Below are positions 18,701-30,234 of a stretch of 64,000 nt of DNA, piece by piece. Within the stretch, counting starts at the first letter, position 1. Each line of letters starts with the position of its first letter. Position numbers and translations under genes: made by a program. Location of the stretch: positions 12,855,326 through 12,919,325 of the forward strand of contig CM024187.1 in NCBI GenBank assembly GCA_013433145.1. Reading direction: 5' to 3'. This stretch comes from Ascaris suum (Eukaryota > Nematoda > Chromadorea > Rhabditida > Ascarididae). Below the pieces are notes generated by a model. The model was not told where the DNA came from, made no database searches, and worked only from the letters and a program-made list of their open reading frames with translations.

Positions 18701-21700
18701 GTGAGAGGGCTTTCTTGGAGTGTCACTCAGCTGAAATTCTGATACGACAGTAAAAAGCAACTTACTGTCTTCTTTAAACGCGATTGTTGACAAGGATTAG
18801 AGGTAATTTCAGGATGAAATAGTTTAACGAAATTAACCGCGTTTTCTCTAAAATGAACAAGATATGCACAACTATAACTTATGAAACCATTTACATGTTA
18901 AGCAACTCTGTTTGAGGATAGGGGAGAGGGCGAGGAGAGTGTGGAGGGATTGGAGGGAGAGAAAGTATGAAACTTTCGGGTACCCATTAGTTGTTAAGTC
19001 ATCCTACTGAGAAGAAGCAGTAATCTGTTTTATTTTTCATTGCAAGCAACATCGAATCGGATTGCGTACGTTCGGATGTGTGTAATTTTCTCACCATCTC
19101 TCGTGCAATTTTAAGACCTAAAAACTCGCCGCAGTAAAATCATAGCTGATGATTTGATATTTGATTCATTTACTGAGTTCATTACCTGTGAAGAGACCTT
19201 TATTTAAAAGTAATGCGAATTTCAAAATTGCCGCAGTCTAGACCAGGATCATGTGAAGATACGTCATTATCTGTGACGAGAGGTTTATTTAATTGCGGCT
19301 TAAGGAAACAGAAAAATTTCAGAATAGTGTATGGTACTTGGTGTGTATTCTCTTACGCGCCGGTTCGGGCTATAATTGTGGATCAGTATCCAATCGATTG
19401 ATTAGCACTGTTTGGTGGTCATTTACACTCGTTCTTATCGCACAATACACGGCTAATTTCGCTGCTGTGCTTACTGTTGACCGGAAATCAATGCCATTCA
19501 ATGAAAGTTCCCTTTATCTATTGATAACTTTTTTCAGAGAATGCAAATTATATCTTTTCATCGAAACGAGTAGCTGTTGTTGATACCTTTCTTGTTGACC
19601 TAGCAATTGCAGCAGACTCCAAAGGGAAGACGAATCAATGAGCAAAAAAAGAAAACGTGCTAAGACAACCTGAAGGCCTCATAGGTAATGCCCCGAATGA
19701 GCATCGGTTGAAATTTTTTTTCCTGAGTGATGTGAAATTTAAGCAAAAGCTAAACATAGATCGTCGTCGTTATCTTTTCCGCTCTTCAGAATGCTAAAAA
19801 ATTTTACCACGATTCACCGAATTGTCCCTGTAGTATTCACGAGGATGTATTGGCCTCAAAATTATTTCAGAAACTCATTTGCGCATTATTGATTTTTATG
19901 TTTTATGCATCCAATTATTTGGTAGTTTTTACTCACCAATTCAATTAGTCCGTTTCTGGCAACCTATTTTTAACCAGCAAGCAGTCGCAGAAAAAATGGG
20001 TGCAATTTTCAATCATTAGCTGTTTTACTGTCCACTTATTCGAATAAATGAGGTGAGCGAAGTGACCAGATCCAACCGGTTTGATCATTTAAATTTTACG
20101 GAATATCTGGATCCCTCCTTACAAACGCTTCTGCAATATCTTAATGACAAATTAAAGTACACTTTAGTTCCAATAGTTATAACGGTGCAAAAATTTTCCA
20201 CTCTGCTTTCTGCAAACGACAAGGTAATTAGCGCTTTCTATAAGTTCAAGTAATGAACGAAAAACTGATAGCAGTGAATTAGTTGAGCTTTGAACAACCG
20301 CATATGGGACGAGATCAACACGAATGTTGCTAGCAAGTAATTAGATCGCTGATAGAGCGCTAAACAATGCATCAAGGGTGCCAGTGGTTAGAGACTGAGA
20401 TAAGTCTGTTTCTTAGCTGCCTGCGGAATCGAATCCGGAGCCAACCATGCTTTGGAAGGAATCGAATTCAGGGAATCGACTCTTCTTTTCGGATGTCGCA
20501 ATCACTAGAAAATGAGTTCCCTTTTCCAAAGTTGGAGTCGGAGCCATGAATTCTCAGTGCTTCGGCTGGTTTGTTGCGGTATCAGAAAAAGGGACCAGAA
20601 CAAGAAGTACGTACACCAGTTTTGATTCGGATGCTCCGGGTTTGGAGATACCGAGAGTTTTCAATGAAGGACCTCCAATCTGAAGCGTCCGATGACTGCT
20701 TGGCCTAACCCCCTCAAGTGTTATGCATTATAGGTGTTGAGCAAGTAGCATTGCTTAACACAGATGCTGCCTGATGCCTTCGATGACTCTGTGGCCTAAC
20801 TCCCGAACTGGATGCCTCGTGTTATTTAACTAAGCAACTTTTTAGCCATATTAATAGTAATATTAATTAGTACCAGAGGTTGCACTGCTAGCAGTACTAA
20901 TAATGATGCCTATATTAGCTGTAAAGGTAATACTCACATTAATTAGTATTTGTAACGCAACTAGCAATTACCACTAGAAGTAACCGGCCATTTATTATCT
21001 AAGTAAGAATATCAGCAACAATAAAACGCATTTGTCATATAGCACTACTGCTACTGCTACTGATTATACTCGACTTATACTAATGATCAGTGGTACTTAT
21101 CGGCTGGTACTAGTAATATTTGCACTCTTTGCACTACTGAGAGTACTAGTTATCGCAACCAATGCTACTTGGGAATTATAACTGCGGTAGCAGGGGGTAT
21201 TAAGGTATTACTACTACTACTGCTATTGGCTGGTCTTACACTGCTAATATTATTACTAAAGTCGTTACTGCTACCATTATCACTGCTGATAATTACAGAA
21301 TCACTAATGTTAGTAGTGATGAGCACCACTGGTAGTAGCAATGATTCCTGGTGAAGGTTGAATGTACAGCAGTACACATTCCACTGTGATATGTGCACAT
21401 CAGTGCTGTTTCATTTCCGTGTTCTCACAGGTGTATGGAAGTAGGTCTCACAGGTTTTCCACATACTCAGGCCCGGAGTCTAAATTTTGCACCTCAGCAA
21501 TATCGGCGGAACAGAAGGGGGAGGGGAGGTCAGGTCATATCATTTTGCTCGAGCCGCGCTTCATTACTACAGAGCGATACAACTGCCCTAGACCTGCGCG
21601 AGCATGGGCACGACTTCATACCTAACACCCTTCAGTGCATACCTCCACCACCTTGCCGATATGCGTGTTCTGTGAAAAAAAAAAAATATTTTCTCGGTTA

Positions 21701-24700
21701 TAGTCGTTCGAAGAGCTCGGTAACCAAACGGAGTATACATTTGGCTCAATTCTGGGTGGTTCAACGATGCAGTTCTTTAAGTATTCCCGCCTGGAAACAT
21801 TTCAGCGCATCTGGACGCGAATGAGCAGCATAACGCCATCTGTGTTTGTGCATTCGAATAGCGAAGGTGTGCAAAGAGTATTGAATGAAAAGTTAGTGCT
21901 AATGCTTTCATCTCAAGTATTTCTGAGTTTTTGTAGATCCCTTTATTAATCAAACTGAAAGCAATCACTGCTGCCAAGAGTATTTATTATTTTGCGCTGT
22001 AAGAGATTTGTTATTGATAAATGATTTCTATAGCGCTTGAACCTTGCGAAGAAGAGTTCTCTATATGTTAGACGATATTTTTGTGAGGGACGTATTATAA
22101 TTCCTTTTCCTCCTTCTCATTTTCCCCAATTTGGCATAGTGCAAAGATTTCACCTCAAGGGTGTCGCGATGGTTTGTATACCTTTAATTTGTGACTATTA
22201 ACCTCGACCTTGAGGCTGAACCACGAGGATAGTTAAGGGCAATTTGTGAGGTGCAGTCGATACAATTACATCATTTTCGCAAATCTTTAATTATCAGCTT
22301 CATCCAGGTTTCCGGTTCACCTCAAAAAAATTTGGAATTTTGAACAGTCCGCGATCAACAGGGGACGGAAAATGAGGCGGTTGTGGCAGTCATATTTTAC
22401 AGCACGCTTTTTAAAAAAAGGGATGGGAGGAGGGGAATGCTAAGCTATAACCTGGCGCGCATTTATTTGATGGATTGCGAAATTCGTGCCGTTTTTTGTA
22501 GTATTAGACTTTCTGAAGGGTGAAATGAGCGAAAGTCGAATTTAGAGTGATGCTGTCAAATAAGGGAACACGAACACTGCATAAACTAGTAGTACAAAAC
22601 TAGTTCAGATATGTATTTCTAATGGAATCTGCCTCATTGGAATATCAGCTCACTCAGAACTGCAACCTGACAAGAGTTGGAACAGTCGTTCTCGGTTCGA
22701 ACGGGTACAGTATCGCGCTGCCGAAAGGTTTCTATTATATGTCACTCATGTAGTAATACTTCTCAACAAAATTATTTTTCGGTTGAAACGGTGGAAGAAA
22801 TGCAAAAATTCTACTAAAGGATATCGCATTGTGCCCGTTTGCAATTCTCCGATTACTGAAGGACCGATTCCTCATACTCCTCAGAATCAATAAACCTAAA
22901 TGCGCAAAAAAGGTTAAATTCGAGCAGCCAAACGCATCCAGAAATTGACAGATCGCAGTAAGTTTGGAAAGTTCGACGAATCATCCTTTCTGAGTGGTGC
23001 ACCAAGAAATCGAATAGACGTAGCAGTACGCACACACGCACACACTTTCACACGTGACGACGTGTACAGATACGCACACATACGCATTCTAAATTGGATC
23101 TGTGCACAGTTTAAATTTCATTTTGCATACAGTATGAGATACGTACAAATGGAAATTCTTGGCTTTAGAAACTTCTCGTTGAAACGTGAAATTATTTAGG
23201 TTCAAGATGGCGCGAGAAATTAACACGACAAATTCTCGATTTTAACGAGAAGGGTATCATAATGATGCTAAAGAATACGTGGTGGAAGAGAACCCCACAA
23301 ATTGGGTAAGGACATTTTTCCTCCTTTATTTAAAATCGCGTTTTCACAAAATAGGAAACTGCTTCCCATGGTGAGATCAAAGGTGAAAGGAATTCCTTTT
23401 GCCTTCTTTTAGCAGAATTTCAGCCTTTATTGTTCAATTTCCAATATATATTCAAAACTGCAAAATTCTTGCGAACATTTTCATAACCTTTTAAAAGCAA
23501 AAATCGGGTCAATTAGATCAGTGCTAGTTGGACATCTTAGTTTATTCAAAATGTGCTATAAATTATTTGCGATGCGGTTCTCAAAGATACCTATTGTCAT
23601 ACTAACGATTTTCCAGTAGTATTATGCGCCATTTATTCAAAGAATAAAATTGGTACAGAAACGCTCGTATTTGAAAACAAATTTATCCACAACCACAAAG
23701 TTCAAGATTTTCAGGAAGTAAGCCACAATCAGATGGTAAGTAAGCCCTGCGAGCTGGAAATTCCAGAATTAAAAGAAAATCCTGGAAAAAATAAATTTTC
23801 GAAGCTTTTGCGTTGTTTTACATTTAACCCAAGCTTTTCATTTGTGCACTAATCAAATGAGCTCCTCTCTATCAATTCCACCGTCAAATTTAGCATAAAA
23901 AGTGATCTGCGATAGCACCTTATCATTTAGTGATGCGCAAACTCTGGTCGAAGTGATGAGATATATACTCAAAAGTAGAGAGCTGTAGAAATTTTCCCAG
24001 TGAGAGGAGGGGGATGACTACGAGCGTGGTAGGATGAACGCGTCCTCCCACTCCCCTCAACAATTTTACACCTTCAAACACGGAACTGACGCCTACCATT
24101 CTTTACGAGAGTGTCCTCAGCCCTTTCTCCCCGAATTTTGGATGAGGCATTGACGTGGAGGAGGGGATGGGGCAGGAGGAACGCCAGTGTGTTGTTCGAA
24201 TTGGGTGGTTTATTACAACCGATTGGAGAGAAATGTTTAAGTGGTGAAAATGCTGTCTGTTATGCATTTGGTTCACATTTTGGTTGTTCGAGATGAAAAA
24301 TTTTCCACATCTCAGCGGAATATCGTTTTGTAATTTTGGGTTGATGCATAAGCTCATAGCACTTTTGTTTAAAGGGTCCTTAGCCTGGCATACATCCCTT
24401 GGGCAAATGTGCTATATTATCGAGATAGCCTAATGCGCATTTTGTCATACAGTACGAAATGCTACTGCAGTATGATTGAGAGAAGAGTTTTCCATATCAA
24501 AGACTATAGCGTGTGAAGTCAACAAAACACAACTTATGCGACGGCTTCTGCTGTTCGAATTCAACCGGAATGGAAGGCCACCAGAAACTGAGTGTTGTCA
24601 GTGGAGAGGGAATGTATCGCCGAATGCAACGACCGGAAATGACTTTTACTTTTGGATACAATTTCGATTTGAATTACTGCCTATGATTCCTCCATATTGT

Positions 24701-25823
24701 GATCTCGGAATTCGATCGAGATTCCTTCAAATGTTCTTCCAAGTTGGGGTTCATGTTCCAAAGGTTCCTGCAGTTTTCAAATGGAGAATTTCCTCTAAAT
24801 TCGATGACGACAATCAGAGTGCCTAAATCTCGAAAAATGACCCGAGCGTATGCGGAGGCCACAAAATGGTCTCTCAACGATTCGTCGTTATTTTCTTTCA
24901 TTGAGAATGGTCGAAAAAGAAAAGTACGAATCACTGATGCCGCACCTTTTTGCATGAAAACAACAAAGAGCAGTTCACCGCGAAATGTGCCATGTTTAGT
25001 GACATCGCAAATCCATTCAGCAGTATCGTATACTTTTCAACCGTACCGCTATTGCTGATGGTAGGCTTGTACGCAAACGTGAAGCAGGTATGCTCTTCAC
25101 TACATTCAATGCTCGGTTAAATTTGAAGAGCAGAGACCATCGGAAAAGTGCCGCTGTATTGACTTGACACGCCACAGTTCTCACCTTCAAAGAATTTCCC
25201 TTTTAATCCTTCCTTTTAATCCATGAACAGGATTATTTTATGCTTTATAATAGCTACAATAGCCAGGTCGGTGAGCTATCATTAGACGGATTAAATCTTC
25301 CTTCAAAAAGTTATCTGTGTGATGAGGCTCAGGCTCTTTTGAGCGAAAACATTACGAACTTGCCCATCAACCCAGCATATTCAGACTACGACTCGTTATT
25401 CTGACCAAAATTGCATATGACCGCTGAAATATGTTTAAAGTATCACTTGCAAATATCACGCAGGTAGAACATCATCAATACAGGTAAAACATCATTCACT
25501 GATGGTAATTTTATTGTTTAGGGAGTGTCTGTTAAGTAGAACGACCTACAGTTTCTGTTACAACGGTTTGAAGATAAAGTGAAAGGTAGGGAAGAGAAAT
25601 GTAACGTTTAGTTTACCTAAAAGCAGACATCTATTGAAGGAATTGCGAAGAGCCTGTTGAGGAGCGCAGTTCACTTGGTATGGAGAAAGTTTCTGGACTA
25701 TTCGTTCTACTTGGATTTGGTCTTTGTCTAGCTTTAATGGTTGCGTTATGTGAGAAGATCTTCATGATCACCGTTATGCGATCCTATCAGCGTAGGCAAT
25801 CGAAACGATTCTCCATGAAATAA
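7444..25823 (+). CDS. Ionotropic glutamate receptor subunit, kainate/AMPA type
   Basis: Glutamate-gated cation channel subunit of the plasma membrane. Exons: 7444-7603, 9065-9223, 9705-9956, 11601-11854, 15172-about 15260, 15383-15514, 15950-16057, 16591-16695, 17106-17333, 18317-18583, 19323-19502, 21704-21891, 22609-22727, 23200-23305, 25670-25823, about 840 residues in total. Order: signal peptide (ALCLMLVPLLAFILP), amino-terminal domain, S1 (GFCVDLLDKLAEYL, WSGMIGEIL), M1 (SVWMYSAFATIG), pore loop and M3 (QYTANFAAVLTV), S2 (LGGSTMQFF, FLMESASLEY), M4 and a basic tail. Glutamate contacts are kept: P and T of APITVTARR with its last R, S-T in GGSTM, and E in LMESAS. Codon phase agrees at nearly every junction. 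Two weak points: the exon near 15172 is short for the family, and the 19502 donor is not GT. It is not NMDA type and could belong with nematode GLR-3/GLR-6, which I cannot settle. Confidence 0.9.
10890..10964. repeat. Long near-perfect hairpin in a receptor intron
   Basis: Arms 10890-10923 and 10931-10964 are 34 bp each and complementary except for one T/C difference that would be a G-U pair in RNA. The loop is seven bases (GCATGCT). It lies in the intron between the 9705 and 11601 exons. It may be a pre-miRNA-like hairpin or a fold-back transposon footprint. Confidence 0.9.
12189..12703 (+). pseudogene. Degenerate non-LTR retrotransposon reverse transcriptase
   Basis: Remnant inside the 11855-15171 receptor intron. 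In one frame from 12216 come SHFAKDYRLINRISSVCKVL and KDHIVEY, the 'NYRPISL..VVCKVLE...KDHIVEYL' region of LINE reverse transcriptases. Next is AVDVVIYVNL (the first palm motif region) and NGEFFCKW. After a stop come FFIHIIDISSGL and CRLFADD, the catalytic FADD motif. After another stop and a frameshift comes VDLERITEW near 12674-12700. About a dozen residues around the usual GVPQGSVLG are deleted. Several stops and at least one frameshift make it dead. A (TA)n tract follows immediately. Confidence 0.8.
12705..12750. repeat. (AT)n microsatellite
   Basis: About 46 bp of pure AT directly after the reverse transcriptase relic. It may be the tail repeat of the element or a later expansion. Confidence 0.95.
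18665..19258 (+). repeat. Diverged direct repeat in a receptor intron
   Basis: Two copies of a roughly 42-bp stretch beginning GAATTTCAAAATT, at 18665-18706 and 19217-19258, about 36 positions identical by eye, in the intron between the M1 and M3 exons. Their origin is unknown. Confidence 0.6.
20850..21350. repeat. Imperfect ACT/AGT trinucleotide-rich tract
   Basis: About 500 bp dominated by degenerate ACT, GCT, AGT and TAC triplets, in the intron upstream of the 21704 exon. The leucine-rich ORF through 21169-21354 is a by-product of the triplets and not a gene. Confidence 0.7.
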
Positions 25824-25850
25824 TCCTCTTTCTCTGCAGAGTTGTTAATC

Positions 25851-25856
25851 AATAAA
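25851..25856 (+). promoter_or_regulatory. Candidate polyadenylation signal of the glutamate receptor
   Basis: AATAAA 28 bp after the receptor stop codon, implying a very short 3' UTR. This supports the choice of the M4 exon as the last exon. Confidence 0.65.
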
Positions 25857-28800
25857 ACTGGAAAAAAACGCTGAACAAATTTTATATTATGAAGTTAATC
25901 TCGTTGTATCAATTTAATACTTCATGCTTACTTCAAGATCTGCTATGAGTCTAATACATAATTTCTAATATTTACAGCCAAATCAGGCGATATCTATCTG
26001 ATTCCTTTCGTCATATCTTCGACCTCCCATTTAACCATAGCAATCCTTTGACTTCGCTCGGCAATTTCAATAATCGCGTCAAAAGTCACTAGCACACCTC
26101 TCAAATTCCAAAGACTGAAAGTGCGAACATGAAAATAATTGTTATTTTCGAAATCTTTAATAAATATTGCACTAGCCATTATCCTAATCATTTGCAACCA
26201 GTAACTGAGTAAGTTTTAATTAATGAGTAAAATTTTTTGATTTGGATTAACGCGTTGAACAACACAATTACCCATGAAACTCCTTAAAAACAACAGCAAA
26301 TAGTGACGAGCTCTGGTTTGGTAATGGTCAGCCTCCGACATCCACCATTGCCGTAGATGTGCCCTGAAAAATGAAAGTGGTGCGGAGTACTGATCTGACG
26401 ATGGAAGCACATGACGCACAAAGTTGGAGCTCTATCCATCTCATTGTCCCGTATCGAATAAACGAGATGGCAATTCTTCCTAATCTCTATCGATATCGAC
26501 GGCACGGCACAGCTGTTCAAATCATAGGATGTACATTATGCCTACGGGATTTCATCACCATGGCTTTCATCGTTCGCGATTTGGAAATGCGCAAAGGCAT
26601 GTGCACAAATACACGCACATTTATGTATTTCTCCACAATGCATTTATGCAGAATTTGCGAGAGCTCATGAAAAGCGAGTCATTAAATCGTTTAGAAGGCA
26701 GGAAGGTGGCAACTTTTATTGCTCAGCCCGAAATTCCCATTTCAATTTGGCGCCTCTAACCAAACGACTTGATTTTTCTTTTCTCCCATCACAGTCTTCA
26801 AATATTGGACAACTAGCCAATTCTTATGGGCTGGTGTTAGGTCTGTTCGGATATTACAAAGCACTACGCAGAAAATTCTATGGTTCAGGCCAAGAGGAAG
26901 AAGCCGACCCATCCACTACCTCCTCGCACTTCGTTATTCAAAGAATATAGTTTAGTGGTGAGTAAATTGTTTTGCCTAGAATGTCTTAGTTTCGATAAGT
27001 TCAAGCTCAAGCTCAAAGTTTATACCAAAAGTTCATAAAATTGAGCTCGATGTGAAGCTGCTGCAAAATAAATGGAATTTTCTAGGCAAAAAGGATCAAA
27101 TATCTTGAATTTCTTGAGGCACTAAGAGTAGATTTTCGTTCTGCTGGGTGTTTTTCAAGTTGACTCGTTGTGTTTCTTATCCACTCTTCCCATTGAAAAG
27201 CTTGCTATTAACGTTTTCATGTTACTGTTGCTATTAAAGCTTGAGCATGTTTCCGTTATTATTTCCGTCATTACTCTAGTTAAAATCCAAACCACGCCTG
27301 CATCATCAGCGAACCGAACACAGTTTGTTTGGCTTTGTAACGAACACCAACCCTCTCGCACCATAATCGTTTTCTTTTTTTCTCAGCCTAACTGGGAAGA
27401 ATGCATTTTATTCTTTCTCTGTCTGCGAACTATAAACCAACTGAACATTTCCTTCTGCTGCTGGTATGGTTAGCTGGGAAGGATTTGGTGTAACTCGACG
27501 TAGATTCGTTGGTAGTGGTTGCAGGGGGTGGAAGAGGTTGTGGTGGGTTTGCGGCAGTGGCAGAAGGTACCAAAGTAGAAGGTTTCATTCAATGAAGTGG
27601 TGGTAGGGGTGTCTTAGTGGCTTGGCTGTCTTCAATATGTCAATTAAGAGGATCGCTTACAGCTTCTAAACAAGCAAACTTATGCGCTTATCAGTAAAGT
27701 AATCGGCTACATGGTAAACTGCAAATACATTTTTGGCTGTATCGCAAAGGAGTGGAGCTGAGTCTGAACTAAACACATAAGCTTGAGCATGAAATCTGTG
27801 TTAACTGCAAGAAAACAAGTCTGAAAAGTACACTGATGCGCGAAATTTATGCGAAAGGCATAGGAACTTTTATACGAGGAACGTAGTCTAAAAGGTGTGA
27901 AGCGAATGTTGTAGAATTTCCACTCAGAAATAAGTGATTCAACGAAAAGCGACATATTTAAATACCTGTTGAGCATGCCAAGAAAAGTTTGCAAGTAATC
28001 AAAAAGTGGCTTTGAGCTGCATTCGACCGGTATAGAAAAAATATCACTGACAAAATACTTTTGCCCTCATTGACTCGCACAGAACGCGTAGAATCGCAAC
28101 AGTACTAAGGGAAAAGTCATGTGCACTTGGTGAGGTGCAGCAGATAAAGGAGGGAAAGGGATGTGAGAGACCATTGGAATAAAAAGGTTTTGAGATATGC
28201 TGATAAAAATGCTTAGAAAGTAACCTTCAAATGGCTTCTAACCGAAAACCAAACCACTTATTATTCTGCCGGTGAAATAAATGTAAAGCGTATTGGGATG
28301 GGGGGAGGGGGGAGGGGGGGTGCTGACCGAGTGATCAAGTGCCGAAGCTACAAGTTTTCTGGGTTCCCTCACTTATGGCCATATTACTTTAGAGTTTCCA
28401 TCCGACAGTTTTTTTGTGGTATAAAACTGAAGAGGATGGTGGTATTCATTTGAGCTCTTCGCTTTCGGCTCCTTTTGTTCCCACTGATTTTGGGAAATTT
28501 GTTAATCCGTTGTTTTGGTGACTGCGTTGAAATTCGGTAATTGCTTACTATTAATTGACAAAAATCAATGCTAGCAAAAAAGGTAACTGTTTTTTGATGT
28601 GCTTCTCGTTTATTCAGGGAAATTATTTACTCTCTGAAATGCTGAATGCTTGCTTTGAAACCATCCATCAAAATGCATTAAGGGATACGCGCATCGGAAG
28701 TGGTGCGTCTAAGAAAGTGAACGATCGCTTGCTAGTTGTCCAATTGAGAAAGATAGCTCCATTAGCAAGTTCGCAAGTTCGTTAATTTTTTCCACTTCTC

Positions 28801-29839
28801 GGGCACTCACTGACGTTGACAGCTGCGACCGAACACGAGACTTTATCTTAACCAGGAAACCTCGATAAGATTCACCTGGAAGAAATGACCAGGCAACTTT
28901 TCAAAACTAGGAGTTATATTGTAGATGAGGGATCGGTTCCCTTATTCACGTTATGTGGTTGACTGCTAATAATGGTCCCCATGCTGTTTCGCAAAAAATA
29001 TGTACCTTAACAATCTTTTAAAAATTTGGCATAAATACTCGCTGACGGCTAAAATGTTAACAACTAGATTGCTGAGTGGATTTTATACTGTTCAAATGCT
29101 TAGGCCGAAACGCTTTTACATTTCTTCAATCTCTAAGTATTTCAACCATACAGCATTTGCAAACGTTTTAAAAAAAATATACCGATTAATTTGTCTCCAA
29201 TAATCCGTACTGAGGGTAATATGTGCACTACATTTTTTAAAAAAGCACTGCTAATATAACCAGATTCAACGAATAATTTTCTGTTTCAGATTCAAATGTG
29301 AAATTTTCTACGGCATATACCTGGCTGGCTTTGGTGGTGCTTACTGTGTGATTTATGAGATGCAATGCTGTAATAAATTAGCATAGCTCCAGCTGTCACG
29401 GAACATTGGATGTCGCCAGCCGTCTATCATCTGCGAACGCCCACACCAACAAAGAGTATTCGCATCTATAATCGACTTTTATTGCAGTAGTGGTGAGCTA
29501 ACTAGCTACCAACCGAACGCTAATCAAATGTTTTGAGGCGTATGGATGCAGCAGATACGAAAACCATGTGGGTTGTGCTAATGATGTTATGACGATTGCA
29601 TCGCCTACGTGGTGCAGTTATTATTAACCACATCAGAGAGCAGGTGTGTTGATAGGCTGCAAGTAGCAACCAGCGTACATGTGCATATATATACGTACGT
29701 ACACATACAGCGACTAAGTACTGCTCACATCCCAGGATGATAAGCGTCACAATGGCTCGTTGATTCAGAAAGCGTAGCTCGTTGGCATAAGCGCACACGG
29801 CAATTGTTGGAAACTGCTGCCTGCCTGCAGTCCGGTGGG
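25857..29839. other. Intergenic region without a supported gene
   Basis: Four kilobases of AT-rich sequence. Several ORFs of 60-100 codons exist on both strands but overlap one another and show no family signature or paired splice sites. A stretch with a good acceptor at about 28618 opens GNYLLSEMLNACFETIHQN; I do not recognise it. There is a poly-G tract near 28302-28320. Confidence 0.5.
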
Positions 29840-30234
29840 CGAATCGGTCGGGTTCGAAGGGCGATTAAGGTGCCGGTCAGCGGACGTTGCTAGATCTCAG
29901 AGGCGGCCGCCCGCTGCGTTGCTATGGACGCAAGACGCCACTTAATGAACGAGGATTAGCTATGTTGATTGATCCCGGCGGGCCATCGGTTTAGTGACCG
30001 AGTGACCGCGGAATGCCAGCCGGGTCACTGTTAATACTATGTCGGCGACCGGTGCATGTCTACTGCAGCGTAGAATGCGACTTTGCAAGAAAATCTGCAA
30101 GTGGCATGATGAGATGCCAAAAGCGAGCTGCAACTGCCGCCGCTGCTCTTGCTTCTACTGCTATTGCTGCTGCTTCTGGTGGTGCTCAAAAAGGAGTCCG
30201 TTACTGTGTTTACCGCCAACGAATTCAGCACAAA
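29840..30234 (+). promoter_or_regulatory. GC-rich island upstream of the CUB/lectin gene
   Basis: A clearly GC-rich stretch, with a GCGGCCGC site near 29905, in otherwise AT-rich DNA. It ends in a GCT/CTG-rich segment just before the signal-peptide ATG at 30235. It is likely the promoter and 5' UTR. An upstream ATG at 30013 is in frame and open to 30235, adding 74 Ala- and Cys-rich residues; the clean signal peptide favours 30235. Confidence 0.5.

Noticed and set aside
21169..21354. A leucine-rich, membrane-like ORF
   Set aside because: It is a translation of a degenerate ACT/CTG triplet tract; the opposite strand gives an equally biased serine/asparagine ORF.
24476..25090. Overlapping ORFs before the last receptor exon, including a hydrophobic stretch near 25010-25085
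   Set aside because: The exon ending at 23305 joins the 25670 exon in exact phase (GG + T) and gives the expected S2-M4 sequence, so nothing between is needed.
26216..26950. Cluster of 60-100 codon ORFs on both strands after the receptor gene
   Set aside because: They overlap one another in several frames, show no family signature, and lie after the receptor's polyadenylation signal.
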